A stretch of 64,000 nt of DNA from Asterella californica (GCA_036924285.1 JAYKYS010000008.1:22057001-22121000), one strand, 5' to 3'; positions 20,545 to 34,033 are shown, counted from the stretch's first letter. Notes: generated by a model from the letters alone, not told the origin. Translations and numbers: made by a program.

Positions 20545-22726
20545 AGCCACAGAATTCCAACTCCAGAGTTCGCAAGAAACCCTGACGAGCTCGTCCACCA
20601 AAGCTTTCAGTCCCCTACCCGGTGTTGCTAAAGCAACGGCAACCACAGGCAAAGGCAAAGGCAGAAACAGAAGCTGCTGCGGTAGCAAGCGAACCCTCCA
20701 AACAACACGTTGTTCATTCACGTCGACTATTCGCGCATTTCTCAACTTGCATTCTTGGGTTGGCTGTATCAGGCCGTCTGTTCATCCCTGAATCGGATAA
20801 GGCTCAGTCCTTGCTGTGATTGGTTCAATCTCGTACGCTCACACGTACAGTATCCTGTTTTCCTCTTTTCAGTTGTCATCTCAGGCGAAGCCCGTCCCGA
20901 AGAACAGGTTACCCACAAAAGGAAGACATGTTCGCTTGTCGCTCATGATCCCCATCTACCTATGGCCTCGTTTCTCGTCCGGCCGTCCGTCCACCCGTCC
21001 GTGCCTTCCTGAATCACACGCAGTTTGAGGGTTTTCTAAGTTGTAAGTTGATAATCGACACATGGCTTTTCTCGTGCATGAGGACTGCTTTACCTTGTTG
21101 GAGTTCGACACCAGTCGAATAAAAGTCCATCACTATTTACTTACCATGTGCAGCGCATCTTTACCAGCCCCAGTTGCAAGATGCTGCTGCGCCAGTGGAG
21201 CTGTGAAGATTGAGTAACTTTGACCTGTTCGCCGCTTTGTTGCCAGAGGAGGCGTATTGTTGACAGGTCACCTTGCTATTTGCATTCACCTGACAATTGA
21301 CGTATGAAAACGTCCTTCAGATTCCCTTGCAGAATCCTTGCTTCTCACGGTCCCTTCTTTCAGGGCACGTTCACATCTCCAGTTTCTTTCCGCATTTCCA
21401 CACCATCCGGCATTCCACATATGTGGCGCGAATATGAGTTCTCCAAATGTAATGTGTTGACTTTGACTTTTCCTCGTGTATGTAATTCCTCAGGAAAGGA
21501 GATGGCAAGGGAAGGAAAGAAGAATGGACTAGACAAGGAAAGAATTAGGGAGTATCAAAGCTAAGAGATAAGATTCCCTAACGACCATAAGCGAAAAAGA
21601 CGTAGTCTTTTCCAAAAAAGCTTTGTACAGAGTCGTGAATCATTATCATTAGGTTTGTGAATTAATATTATAATTTAAATTTAATGAAAATTACTTAAAA
21701 AGTTAAAATATATCATCTAAATCTGATATTATATTTTATAAAATTATAATCGTATATTAAAATAAATAGTTAGAAAACATCTGCGGACATATCTGGAGAC
21801 TCTCGTAAGAGATTTCCACAACCTCTTGGCTGCAATTATAACACCCAGCCGCGGATGAGGTATATAACAGAAAGGTTCTAGCTTTGACACGTTCTATTAT
21901 GCCACCGTGCACCACCCATGAAGACTGATGAACCCGCTGCAGCTTCTCCAACTCTAGGTCAGGCTTGTGTAATTAATTTTGCCGTAGTGCACGGATACTT
22001 GTAACGAGTTCTCGAATTAGTCACATTTTGCAACACGGTGGACCATATGTTTGCAACCTCTCAACGTCCGCATGTTACATATGGAGTTCTTTTCGTATTT
22101 CGATCCATATGTCACAAAAATCTATTTGCAAAAGTTTAATCACTAAACATCAACAGTTTATATATAGATTTTACCCTCTTGTGTATATGTTAGTCTACTA
22201 CATGACAGCAGTATCAACTTACCACACTAGCACCTTTTGGTTTTCTGTCATGTCAGCACTCATAAGTCGTATTAGGAAAAGTGTCACGTCAGCATCTTTG
22301 CTCTATCAAACCCGAAAACTTGAAACTGTCATACGCTTGAAGCAGATTGAAAATCAAAACTGATCTACTTGACAAGTCCTACACTCTGTGTCTTGATTCA
22401 CATTCAAACTCCATTTTGTAACCATGGGTCAACTCAAGACATGATAATATTAAGCATCATCATCTTATGATTTTATTGCAAAAAACTCTCGAAAATTGAG
22501 AAAGTCAAGATTGTTACTATACAAACAGAAAGTCTCACTTATTTCATGATATTAACAAATTGTTATTATTTTGTTACATATGATTGAGAACTCACTCGTA
22601 TTCGAAGACGTTCTTAGATCTTTATAAGGTTAGTTATGAATCATTTGTATATTTGTCATAAATAGAACATTACGTCGACATATTTAAAGAAGTACAATGA
22701 GAGCTCACTAATTGATAGTTATATGT
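20545..22726. other. Upstream region of TatB and AT-rich spacer; no gene seen
   Basis: Immediately upstream of the TatB start are GC-richer sequences with a GGCAAAGGCA repeat (20640-20660), probably 5' UTR and promoter; no clear TATA box was chosen. From about 21640 the DNA becomes very AT-rich (poly A/T runs at 21660-21770). The open frames at 20501-21028 overlap on both strands and are not convincing. Confidence 0.35.
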
Positions 22727-24524
22727 TGTGGTGTCCACATTTTGTAAGTTTTGATACTTTTAAAAAAAATTTAAGTTAATGTCGTGTCTATATAATATAA
22801 TTAATTTTATTATTTAAGTTTTCACCCGAAGCACCAACCTAGCATCAATTGGGCGAACCAGTAGGTGTTTGGTGTACCTGAACGACAGCCATCTAAGCAT
22901 TAGGTAAGAACCAAAGCTGACATGACATTTATCTAAAGCGCGGAGAGCTGGGAGTAGACAGAAAAGCTATCAGACCAAGAGAAGAGGTACGGAAGCGCCA
23001 TATCTTCTTTCCTTCTTCCCAACTCAATTTCAAACATCGAGGAAGACATGAAGACGTGCAAAGAGATTTCAATGAGAGATTGAGGGCAATCGTCTTCCAG
23101 CATGAGCTCAAATTAGAAGAAGGCATGATTTCTCAAGGATCGCGGAGGTTGGACGCCTCTGGAAATCAAAGATTGGAGCTTTAAGATTGTAGATAGTGGA
23201 GCTCGAAGTCAAATGTGAGAGCAGTGTCTTAGCAAAACAAAGGCATCGGGAGCAGAATCAAAGTACTTACATCAGAGACGCACGTAGAAGACATCTGAAG
23301 AGTGAAGCAGAAACATAGCACGTTTTGGAAGCGTAGTACTGAGATTCTTCTCGCTTCTTTCTCTCTTCTCATCACTTTCATCTTTCTGTTCCTATGCTTC
23401 CTTCTTCCTCGATTGCTTGCAAGAAGTCTATCTATTTCCTCCCCTCCTCTGAAATTTCTCCTGAGTGAATTAGACGCGGGAATGCTATCCAATTTCTAAC
23501 AGCCTTCTTCCCAATCTCACTTCCCAAGAATCGAATTTGATCTTTCTTCCGCCTATCCTGAAACTTTCTGTTATGTCCATCAATTACCCTACCCCATTGT
23601 GCTTCTATCCTCGAATCCAAGAAACAGAAGATTTGTTTGAAGGTCTAGATATTTCCAGAAGCCAAATTCCGAATTCACATTAAGTAGCTTGGATTGGATT
23701 GGAATTGAATTGAGAGAATATTGATGTGAATCCAAAGTGAAAATGAGAGTTGGTGATTGTCTCGAGAAGCAGAAATTTGAGAATCAGGCCAGTGCCTCCC
23801 AAGGTTCCTGTCTTCTCAAATCCACATCTTCTTAGAGAGCTAGAAGACGGGAAAGGCTGGCAGAATGCATGAGAAGATGTGAGGGTCCTTTACGGATCTC
23901 TTCTGTTTGACCCATAGCATCATGTTCATTCTTCTTCCCAACTCTTAGATGAGAAATGTGAGTCTTGCTGACAAAATCTGGAGAGCAATGTCAATAGTCA
24001 TGTCTTTTCATTACGCAGCAAGTTTCTTTTAATAGTGTATGCGAGACGAGGAGTCGAAAGATAGAGTGTGAATGTTCAGTATCTGTTGTGAGAATAGATT
24101 TCGTGTAGGAAGCCGAAGATAAGTGAGAGCAGTGATGAGAAACCTAGATGCGAGAAGTCTTCTGAAGATGTCTGTTAATCAGAAGCTGTCCCGTGAGTCT
24201 TCCTGGAGGTCACTGTCGTCACAGGAGCCCTCCACCTTCTTCTGATCGTTTCGTAGGACTCGCTTCTCGAGTATCTCTTCTTCTTCTGTTAGGGAGTAGA
24301 ATGAATTGCAAGATGGGTTGTCTTCTTAGGAATCTATGAGATGTCTTGCTTAGTTAGAATTGGGTAGATATAGATCAGAAGACGTGATGCAATTAAGAAG
24401 TACTCTCAGAATGCTGTAAGATTGAATAGTTGTCTTCTAGAAGACTGAACTCGTCTTCTGAGATTGAAAACTAGACTGTGAGGGCCTGGTAAGGATTGAG
24501 TCTTAGGCTCACAGCAAGCATGTG
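22727..24524 (+). repeat. GAAGAC-rich element, copy C: LTR-like 5' region
   Basis: It starts with TGTGGTGTCCACA, the terminus also found at 1973 on the other strand. It then runs through about 1.8 kb dense in GAAGAC/GTCTTC words that mirror 56.7-60.4 kb in inverse orientation (for example the shared CTTAGGAATC...TAGTTAG and AGATATAG phrases at 24326-24372). No long open frame is conserved between copies. Because it precedes the coding part and begins with TG, I infer an LTR; its right border is set by the primer-like motif that follows. Confidence 0.5.
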
Positions 24525-24540
24525 TGGTATAGTGTAACAG
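24525..24540 (+). other. Possible primer binding site
   Basis: TGGTATAGTGTAACAG begins with TGG and is kept in the copies at 1-30 and 56750 (TGGCTTAGTGCAACAG and TGGTTTAGTGTAACAG, minus strand). It lies between the LTR-like part and the first ATG of the coding part, which is where a primer site should be. I could not match it to a tRNA with confidence. Confidence 0.3.
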
Positions 24541-24550
24541 AAGCTTCGAA

Positions 24551-26450
24551 ATGACTATGAATCCTCGAGGTCTTCTGTTATCACAAGCGGAGTCAAGCGC
24601 GGCCAAACCCTTCATCAAGGAGTTGGGCCTCAACTTCTTCACGTGGGATTGGAATCTTGTCGATCAGGGTTAGCTGGAAGAGATCTGGGTAATCTCACCT
24701 CCCCGAATCCATGTACATGTTAAGGCAGGAGTCGCCAGAGGAAGACAAGCACTATGGACGGTGGAATGATGATGAAGAGTTTTCCATCGACTCGAATCTG
24801 AGAACCGAGGTTACGAGCTAGAGAAGAGGAAAATTCCTACGATCATCTCAGAGAAATGGCATGTACCTGGAAGTACTACTTGCCTCTTCTTGGAAGATAG
24901 ACAAGGAAGGAATGGTTGGAAGGTGGAAGCCTACCGGGAGTCGAAGAAGCGTCTTCTGGGGAAGTTTTATCTTCACCTTTTTCCCAAGAGAAAAGCTCAG
25001 AAGGTCCGATACCTAAGAGATCAAGATGTGGAATTCCTATAAGCTGTCTAGGCAGGAGAGGTCGTCAATTGTGACGTCTTCTTCCACGCTTATGTACACG
25101 TCGAGTTAGCTTATTTGGGCATCCCATCAGGAGGACATCTTATCCCTTTCTTCTGCTACCTGTATGTGTCCAAAGAAGATTTGAAGGAGACATAGTTGGC
25201 CAAGTATGGACCAATGAGACAGGAAGAAGTCAAGGAGGAGACTTCAGAGGAGGAAGGCCGGACATGTGCCATGTCTTCCCTTCCACTTCTAGTGCCTAAG
25301 GAATTGAAGAAGATCACCAATCATGTGGATGATTCCAGTGGCACAAAATACGCGTCGTCATCGAGGAGGATGAGACATAAGAGCATTCTTAAGACAAGTA
25401 CGTCTTATCTCACCATCCACTCCGGATCTGAGTAGGATTCTCAAGAATACACCCTTGGCACTAGGACCACCAAGAAATCGGTTCATGCGATCCCATGGAG
25501 TCTTTCGAAGACTCCAGAAAACAGAATGTAGATGGATGTTTCGACTGCGACAAGTGACTATGTAGAGAAGAAGTCTGTCTCTGCTGTGAGAAGAGATCTT
25601 CTACCCAGGAAGACATTGCGAGCGGCGTCTTCCCGAGTGCAGAAGGAGAAAATCACCATGGTGGAAGAGGTCCAAGTACCTCATGAAGACAAGGAAGCTG
25701 TCACGGATCGATACGTCAGCATTAACTTGGCTTCTGCACGAAGAGGACTGAAAGAGTTCAGTGCCTTCTTCAATGCCGAGATCCAGCCAGCCATGGAGAT
25801 GGTGGAGAAGCGGGCTAAGGCCCAAGAAGCCTCTTCAGCCTAGATTTGGTCTTCGGACTTTGATCCAGCAAGAGGAAGCGTAGAAGTAGCGAGTAGAAGC
25901 TCTGGAAGCCAACCTCCGCACCACTGAAAAAATCATCATCAAGTACAAAATGGGAGATTCCGCTTCTGTTAAGGAATTGACTCAACTGTGAAAGTCCCAC
26001 CATGAGTTGCAGGTGCGACTTCAGCAGAGGGAGCAGGAAGTCTTGAGGATCAGGGTAAACTAACTGATCTCGTGGAAGAGAAGAAGACTTGGAGTGAACA
26101 GCGGTAAGCTTTAGGAGCCCTTGGAGAAGAAGCAGCGGGTGGAAATAGAAGCCCGAAGCAAGGAGATCATGACATAGATAGGAGAAGCACTCAGGAAGAA
26201 GTTTAACTTCACCGCAGGGAGGAAGCTTCTGACCTTAGCCCGAACTTGGGACGATGCCTCCAAAGACATTTTGATGGAATGCAAAGACATCATGTTTCGC
26301 TACTTGGATCGGCAGGTCGAGGGTCTGAAGACACTCTACGATCTTCTTTCCGTTCTCCGTCCAGAGTCATATCTTCCGGTGCCTCAGGACCAACCCATGT
26401 TGAAGATCCAGATAAAGAGGAGTTCGACTTAGTTCGCTGTTCACCTGGTG
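24551..26450 (+). pseudogene. Degenerate coding region of GAAGAC-rich element (gag-like)
   Basis: An ATG at 24551 opens MTMNPRGLLLSQAESSAAKP then FIKELGLNFF. The matching start in the 56.7-kb copy is MHPRRLVLSQAELAEVKPFI. The reading continues in several frames: KRLLGKFYLHLFPKRKAQKV near 24950, HLIPFFCYLYVSKEDLKE near 25150, a Ser/Thr/Lys-rich middle with TIHSGSE, and KTLRAASSRVQKEKITMVEE (25600-25670). An Asn-Ala coiled-coil-like part ends in AEIQPAMEMVEKRAKAQEAS. Further on, 26190-26420 reads EEALRKKFNF, LTLARTWDDASKDILMECKD and VEGLKTLYDLLSVLRPES. More than six stops break it. The family is unknown to me. Position and lack of enzyme motifs suggest a gag-like structural protein, which is inference. 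Confidence 0.55.
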
Positions 26451-28460
26451 GTAACACATAGAGAAGACATGCGAAGAAGCTCCAAAAGCCAAGATGTCTT
26501 CTGGAAGACAAGAAGAGGAGATAGCTTCTCAAGTATTCAGAGTGGAGGTAATGACTGTCTCTGACACCCATGAGATTGCCCCAGCTCCCAGCAGCAAACA
26601 GGTCTTATAGAAGAGTTCGAAAGCGCATATGGATATGGTTTCACAATGACGTCTTCTGTCTTCTGAGTCAATTACAAAAGAACACATGGCTGCCACAGAG
26701 ACGGATGCCACCTCAACCACACCAGGGGTACCAGCTGAGCAGCACATGATACCAGAAGACAAATTAGATACTCATGGATGTCACACCTGGTGATCAAGAA
26801 TAGATAGGAGCATTAGTGAGCTGGTTATACCTCACTGATTTTCAGGGAATCGAAGTTAGTTGTTTTTAGCTTGGCAACTCCTTTTTATATTTTTAGGATA
26901 TTGTCCATGTCACATGGTTAGTTACAGCAAGAATAAAGAAGACTTTCTCAAAACTGAGAGGAACCGAAGTCCAAGAGGAGGTGGTCATCTGACAATGTCT
27001 CTTTTTATCCTCTGGACTGTGGTTGCGATTCGAGAGAATCCCCTCCTACGATTAGAGGTGGGTGTATAAGATTGAGGTTGATGTTGAATTTTACACACAC
27101 ACAGAAGGTTACATACATAGTACATTTGCGCATAGAGTAGATCTGCTCCTTTGCACCCAAGAGGGGATCGTGGGAGGATAGACATGAGTAGACAGAGTAG
27201 ACAGAAAATGACATCCTCGTGTAGTCTTGTTTAGTCTGGTGTGTCAAGGGATAGTGACAAGAAGCTGAAGGAGTAGTTACCAGAAGCTAATGTAACTTCT
27301 TTTCACGGATTGGATTTTTGTTTACATAAGCTTTGTCTATGTCTTTTGGGGATTGAGTTTCATCAAATTCATACTCAATTGTGCGTGAGAAGTCTCCATG
27401 TTGAGTGGCGGTGATTGTTAGAAGTTGTGTAGTGTCCAACTTGTCTCATGCAGTGTAGCACTTTGGATCCACGTACCGATTGTCCATGAGAGATTGGTCC
27501 CTTGAGATAGAGCAATCGAAGCACGGGTAGAAGAAGCTAGAAGTCATATCTATAGAAGTGGGATGAGTACCAAACAAGACGTGGAGGAGTTAGACGATTA
27601 GAGTGTCAACACAAGTCTGAACCCTTGTAAAAGCTCATTTGGTCAAAGAGACAGTGGGTGGTAATTAACTCCAAGATAATCTCGAGAGAAAAGACTTAAA
27701 GTACACTGAAGTTGACGAATTGCTTCTTATCACAGCAGAAGACGTCATTCTCAATCAGAAGACAGTGGGACTGTAAGTAGGTAGCTGGTCTTCTTCCCCA
27801 ATTTACTACAAGCAAGGATGGCTTGTTAGTCAAGATCCACTAGAAGCCTGTCGGAAGATTTCTTTCTTTCTTTTTTTGTTTCTCTTTTGTTGATTTTTCT
27901 CTTATTCCTTCTCTTCTCTCATCTTCTCATTTTCATTCTCTCTTCTATCTGGTTACAGAAGCTTTGCATGAGTATCAGCGGATATGAGTGTAGTTATAGT
28001 GCTACTAAGACCGTTTCAGCAGGCAGAAGTCTGGGAAAGCTACAAAGGCATACACCTTGTGAATGATCTAATCAGTTGAATATCGTAAGGGTAATTTATG
28101 GTATGGAGTAGTGGTAGTGTTTTAAGGGTGTCAAAAGTCGAGTTGAACTTCTTGAAGACGAGAATTGCTTATGGAAGCCGACGTGAGAAGACTAAAAGCC
28201 TTGGTCAAGGAGTAGTAATCGTCTTCCATGTCTTCTCAATGTATATTTGTGTTGTATTTTAAGTAGTAGTTGTTATGCTCCAGAGCACCTTTTGAAAGAT
28301 CTAGAAGCCGTGTAGTTTTTTGAGTTAGACGGAACTTCTGGGCAAAACCAGTGTGTTTGTGAGTTGGAACAGATCTTAGAACTTAGAACAATGTAACTAG
28401 TGTAAATCTTCTTCGGGAACGAAATCTTTTATGCTACAATGAGATAAATGAGAAATCTTG
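26451..28460 (+). mobile_element. 3' part of GAAGAC-rich element, copy C
   Basis: GAAGAC words continue at lower density to about 28240 (for example 27738, 27757 and 28154). It contains a long pyrimidine tract at 27865-27950. No polymerase, integrase or second LTR is recognisable, so either the 3' LTR is lost or the copy is non-autonomous. The right end is approximate. Open frames here are short. Confidence 0.4.
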
Positions 28461-28728
28461 GGACACTGCATAGGGTGGATATCATAAAAATAACATATAA
28501 TTCAAGATTCTATTATTATAATGTTTCGCAATGTCATAGATGATGATGACATTGGTGTCTACATATTATGATGATATGACATTGTATACATCTTATTTTT
28601 AAACAAGTTCATTTGTTCCTTCTATTTGCATAAATGTTGTTTACCATTTACGTCAAACAATTTTGATAAGTTTATATACACATAGCATCAAACAGTCATT
28701 GTACTTTCAAGAACAAAAATATTTTTAT

Positions 28729-28875
28729 TTTTGAGGAAACACTTGGCAATGCGTATAGTGATCCAACTAAAAACTTTTATGTATTCCGTCTCGAACAGCT
28801 CTTACATGAAGCACAATATCCTAATTATCACCACAGAAGGAACAAAGCTGCACTAACCCATACTTGTAAAGTTTC
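28729..28875 (+). pseudogene. Orphan coding-like segment
   Basis: One frame reads EETLGNAYSDPTKNFYVFRL, then EQLLHEAQYPNYHHRRNKAA and LTHTC, stopping at TAG near 28890. The codon pattern and composition look like real coding against AT-rich surroundings. There is no ATG and I do not recognise a family. It may be a gene fragment carried by a transposon. Confidence 0.25.
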
Positions 28876-28879
28876 CTAG

Positions 28880-30270
28880 CCCAAGAAACCTGGCTAACCG
28901 AATCCGGAGTAGCCATTGGACTCTTCATTTGTAATGTTTGTATGTAAAACTTTATAGTTCTTTGGAATGTTAATGTTAAGCTATATTATATCCTATATAC
29001 TCTATATATTATATATAATAAATATAAGTATCGTTTTTAAGTTTTTGTTATACCACATCAATAAAAGAAATCAGGTTATTGCTTATACTTAGGATATAAA
29101 GTTTATACATTGGTAGGTTATATTAGTACATAGACATAAATTATGTTAAGGTTTGGTACAATACGCACTCTCCTCTTAAGTGTTTAAATTCTAAGTATAA
29201 AGTACCCCTTATGCAATTAGTTGATTAATATTGTTGTCTGAAATTAGACTCAAAAATTAAGACAACAAATAGATTAAAACTAACTTCACTAACCCCGTGC
29301 TAAAAGTGCGCTCTTCATAAGGTGAAAAGTCAAATATTTATCTTTATCATTATTTTGTCTACTTCTCATTATACTTATGATCACATATGTAAAAGCGAGC
29401 CCACAAATATCGACATTGATTTTCACAGCACAGAAATCAAAACACATCATTTTAGTTCTAAAATAAAGATACTTTTTGCAAATTTAGTTATAATCACTTA
29501 TAGAGCCACTCCTAAATCAATTTCTTGGATTTCAAAAGATTACAAAATTCAGAAATATTGGTCAAAAAGAAAATAGTATTTGGCCAGTTTCCAAAAGTCT
29601 GAGTCGAAAATATTCGGAAAAGTTTCCGAGTTCTCGTTTGTACAACAAGTGCCCAAATATTATGAGCGGTTGTTAACAACGTTTTTGCTAAAAAGAAACA
29701 GTCATGAACGTAGACTTTTCGAATAGTGCCCTTCATTATTATTCAAGGTCTAATATTTTTTCCTTATGACTTCTCACTCCCGATAAATCATTCGATATAG
29801 TTTCAGCTGATTAATCATGTTCCAAATGCAGAGTCGCATTCAAAATGATTACATAGTAGTTCATTTGACTTCTAATTCAGCCAAAATTATTATAGAGTAG
29901 TTCATTTGAGACAAGAACATCAGAAAGAAAAACATTACGATACTAAAAGTGCTAAATCAAACCAGCAAGCTTCGGTGATAAGTATATCATGATGTCGGAT
30001 CCATAGTTCTTGTTTTGATATCACAATAAGTCGGCATCCTGACTTAACATTTGAATCTTGAAACCAACATCCACGATTCATTATTGTCATGTTTCCATTG
30101 TGAATATCCTTTACCGAGTGTAGTTTTCAAATATATCAAAGTTGACAAATGGAAAAAATATTGGCATGTCTGCTGCTCTGATTCATTCATCATCCATGAA
30201 CTGATTATTATCAACGTTTTTATTTTGATTGTGTCTAATATTCGCAAATTAATCTCTTAAAGCAAATATT
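28880..30270. other. AT-rich spacer, no gene seen
   Basis: It contains TA-rich runs (28985-29030) and no conserved frame. The open frames 29322-29576 and 30044-30260 are low-complexity or overlap on opposite strands. Confidence 0.3.
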
Positions 30271-30272
30271 TA

Positions 30273-30352
30273 CCTCTTCCAAGTTTGGAAGAGGGGAAGT
30301 ATGCACACCTTATAATTTATGTCCTTACCCTTCCAAGAGGAAGGGTTAGGCT
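30273..30352. repeat. Double-hairpin repeat, first unit
   Basis: CCTCTTCCAA (30273-30282) pairs with TTGGAAGAGG (30285-30294). A second hairpin follows near 30328-30347 (CCCTTCC, loop AAGAG..., GGAAGGG), set in TAATTTATGTCC and GGCTATAAATTA. This pair of hairpins is the pattern found repeatedly at 39.7-46.3 kb. From here to 31858 I see no gene. Confidence 0.7.
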
Positions 30353-31858
30353 ATAAATTAGAAGTTATTAAATCCAAAATGTTTCCAGTCCTTGGAAGGT
30401 AGATGTGTTTATAAGAAGAGAAGGTTGAGTTTAAGTTCTTCGTTTATAAGCTCTGTCATTGCAGCGGCCATGTGTTATGAAGGGAACTCTTTTTAACTTT
30501 AGAAGTTTAATTTAACTATTTAAATTTAGCCATAATATATCACTTATAAATTTTTCTTCCGTTAGCATCAGTCATTGCATTTTCTCCATCTTTAGTTTTC
30601 CTCTAGAGTTTTTCTAATATATTTTTCACTTTGCAACGTGTTACTCGTGATTCACACTAGTACGTTAGAGTCTCTTGTAAATGTATCTGAATCATTCATA
30701 CAATATGACATTCAGCCATAGTATATAAGTTTTCTCTCAAATTATAAATTTTCTTTATATAATATTTCCCTATACACTTGATTGATTGATCGAAAAATGT
30801 GCTATTCAGAGACAGAGCCTCTTATATACTAGTCGTTTAGCAATACGCGCTTGTACCGTTATACCAAGATCAAGAACTCCTAATTGTCTAACGGCCGGAT
30901 ATATCCTGATCTCAACCCGTAAGGATAGCAATCTAGACTAATCCATATCCGGTTATAACTTCCGGATTCACAACACTTATCAGGACAATCTTATCGTATC
31001 AATCTAGACTAACTTCCATACTTATCCATGATTTACTTCTGGATGATACCTCCGGATTCTCCTCAAAAATACATAGATGAAGACTAAGATAACACAACCA
31101 AACCGGTTGTCAACCAATTGTCGATAATTTTCTAAGTTGAATCGACGCTTGTCTTCTTCTCAGCCAAAAGTGCATGTTGCATGCATATTCATCTTCTCTA
31201 GCTTCAGTCAGACGGAGAGGAAATATATAAATAAATAAATTTATTATAAAATCATTTTGTTATAAATCACACCTCTCTAAAAGTAACTTCCCATTGGTTC
31301 ATCCTGCCAATGCTTTTAAGCTGGAGTCGATATGTCAACCTGGATGCGATACATAACTCATAACGAAAGAAACGAACTCATGTGCTTCCATCCGTATATA
31401 TCCGAGAGACTAGAAGCAAAAGATAAAAAAGAGGATGAATATGCATACCTCTATCCTAAAAGAAACTCAGTGTTTAGAAAGGACATTTGGAAATCCACGT
31501 TTACAATATATACATCTCAAATTAGAGATATAGTGTCTTGATCCCTGAGACCATCAAATCATGCGGAAAGAGCTTAGTTCTAGTTTTTACCTCCAACTCA
31601 AAGCTTCTGATCGTGACATTTGTTATATCCGATGCTGTTCGTAACTGATGCTATCCGTTGATCTGGAATTAAGTGTTTAGTTCTCGTTATGTCGTATTTG
31701 TTAAGTTATTTTTAGAAAGTATATTGTACAATAGAATACTCAAAGTGCATCATATTTCACTTGTGAGAGAAATGAACGCTGACAATTGTCTTGTTTAAAA
31801 GTATTATACAATGTGTACTTTACATTGTTGACATTATATCTTATTGCGGAGACATTAG

Positions 31859-32236
31859 AGGTGTCAAAGTTGTGAGGTAAATTTTTTGAAATTTATTGTG
31901 ATATTACAGTGAAGAGAAAAAGAGCCATAATATCGCAGTAGTTAATTTTGTATGGAAGTGCGATTGAGTCTGGGTCGTGCTAGTGACTCGACACTACAAA
32001 TTTTTCAATCGATTTTTTCTGTTATGACACTCAGGATTATTACTCAGCGAAGTAGATATTTCACTACCCATAAAATAGATAAAATGAATGAATAGTCATT
32101 AAGAAAATGCTTGGGGGCATTTTCCTGCAGGTACCTCCGTAGATGCCTCCTGAAACACCTGCCAAGGTCTGACCGAAGTCGTAACTCCTTCTTGTAGATG
32201 TAAAATTTTTCAAAAAAGGTTCCTAACTTTGATACA
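31859..32236. mobile_element. Non-autonomous TIR element, copy 2
   Basis: The left end is GGTGTCAAAGTTGTGAGG followed by TAAATTTTTTGAAA. The right end is TTTTTCAAAAAAGG then TTCCTAACTTTGATAC, its imperfect inverse over about 35 bases. The interior matches copy 1 at 15461 (TTACTCAG, GCATTTTCCTGCAGG, GAAGTCGTAACTCC). A third, poorer match lies near 35440-35560. It has no coding capacity. Confidence 0.6.
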
Positions 32237-33195
32237 TTTATTATATCTTCTTATGTCCGGTTGTACAAAATTATGTCTCCTCAAGTTCAGAGGATGTATA
32301 GAACTTAAATATGCATGCAATAGCAATTTAGGAGAACTTTTGTCCTTTTTTTGTTGTCGAGAAAAAATATAAGTTTAAATGAGAAAATTTTATACCATAC
32401 TAAAAAGAAAAATCAAAATAAATATAAATGTTAATTGTTAGCCAGATTAGAGAAGCGAAAGAACGCAGACATAAACCATAGAGGGGTGAAAGACGCACTC
32501 TCCAAAGTACATGTGAGAGATGCTGATTACCATCAGAACATATTTATCAAATTTTTAATTTATTATTTTATTTCTCTCAGTGAAAAAGTTAGATAATAAA
32601 TTATCTATACTTGCCTTCTCTTATGAGGAAATGAATATAATAAATTATCCATATTTGCCTCTTCCTTCATGAGGAAGTGAATATGCAAAACAGAATCCTG
32701 AATGAATACCAAGAACGATCAGACTTAGATTCGCTACCCGAGTATAATGAAATTGAATAACAATACGGTACATAGGACATTTATCTGAACTCTGACAGTT
32801 TTAGACTTTGTGCCTAAACAGAACTCCTCCACTTTATTCTCCGCATTCCGCAAAAGTCATGTGAGTGACTCCTGAGTTCTCCTCACTATACGGACCACAA
32901 GCAACAAACTCCACTTACCAGCCACCACTAGTGACATGATGGCAAAAGTCACTACAGGCCCAATCATTCAGCCGCTTCTGCAGAGAGAACAACAAACGAA
33001 CAAGAACGTCCGAAAAAGTCGAGCGAGAGCTGTGAAACGCACGCAAGGAGGAAGGCTACTTCAGTCGATATTCCGCAGCAATCGTTAGAGCCTGAATCTA
33101 ACGGAATCATAACGTGATCCACTTTCCCCTTCCTATGAACCGACAAACTAAATATCGTGATTAAAGAATAAGGTGATAGAATCACTATGAGCCTC
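32237..33195. other. AT-rich spacer, no gene seen
   Basis: A weak hairpin-family relative occurs at 32610-32690 (GCCTCTTCCTTCATGAGGAA, followed by GTGAATATGC). The minus frame 32964-33185 has no recognisable domain. Confidence 0.3.
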
Positions 33196-33300
33196 GTGTT
33201 TACTACACACGCTGAGCCTCTACTCCCACGAGTAGTACAACCGTCTTAGTGTTTACTACACACGCTGAGCCTCTACTCCCACTAGTAGTACAACCGTCAT
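33196..33300. repeat. 53-bp tandem duplication
   Basis: GTGTTTACTACACACGCTGA and the following CCTCTACTCCCAC, AGTAGTACAACCGTC occur at 33196 and 33249 with one base difference. They are nearly identical, so this is a recent event. The minus open frame 33203-33529 spans both copies and is probably a by-product. Confidence 0.95.
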
Positions 33301-34033
33301 ATCCAGCGCTATATAGTGGGGATATGGTACACAGTAAAGTCCATGTACAGATGACGGCGATGAGTGAACTGGAAGAGAAAGAGTTGGCGTTGAAATGGTT
33401 GCGTAACGACTTCAGCACACTCAGTAATTGAGCTGGTTTCACAGTTCTCACCTTCCGAAAATTTATCTTAGACTTTATAAATAATTTTGGGATAATATTT
33501 AAATTTTGCTGATAACATTTATGAGTCAAAGAGGTATTCTACGTTGATTGTGGGAAAAAAAGGGGGGGTTTTTGTCTTGTCGTGGACAGTTAAAAGATGG
33601 AGGGGACGGACGAAACAGAAAGGACGGTTGTGAATTAGTCACTAACGCATAGCCCCACAATTAAATTGCAACCGCAACTCATTGTGTTTCTAATAATTCT
33701 AAGAAATATTCTCAAAGACTTCACATTTATGCAAATTAAATAACTCTTACTTTGAAACTCACTTTACAAATAAAAATAATTTACTTTAGTTTACTTTCTT
33801 TTTGAAATTTGGTTAAAACAATAAAATAATTCCTTTTTCTTGTATGTGTTGCAACTAAATAATTTTAGTCAACTCTCGCTATAAATAGTAATTTATTCTT
33901 TTCTTTTGCCAATTAGAAAGTTAGTGAGAACCTCCCGCTTGCTAGACCACAGAAGAGGATACCTCCACTAGCCCGACTAGACAGGACATTGGTTTTAAAA
34001 TATCTGTCTGGGTTACTTTCATATCTAGAGGAG

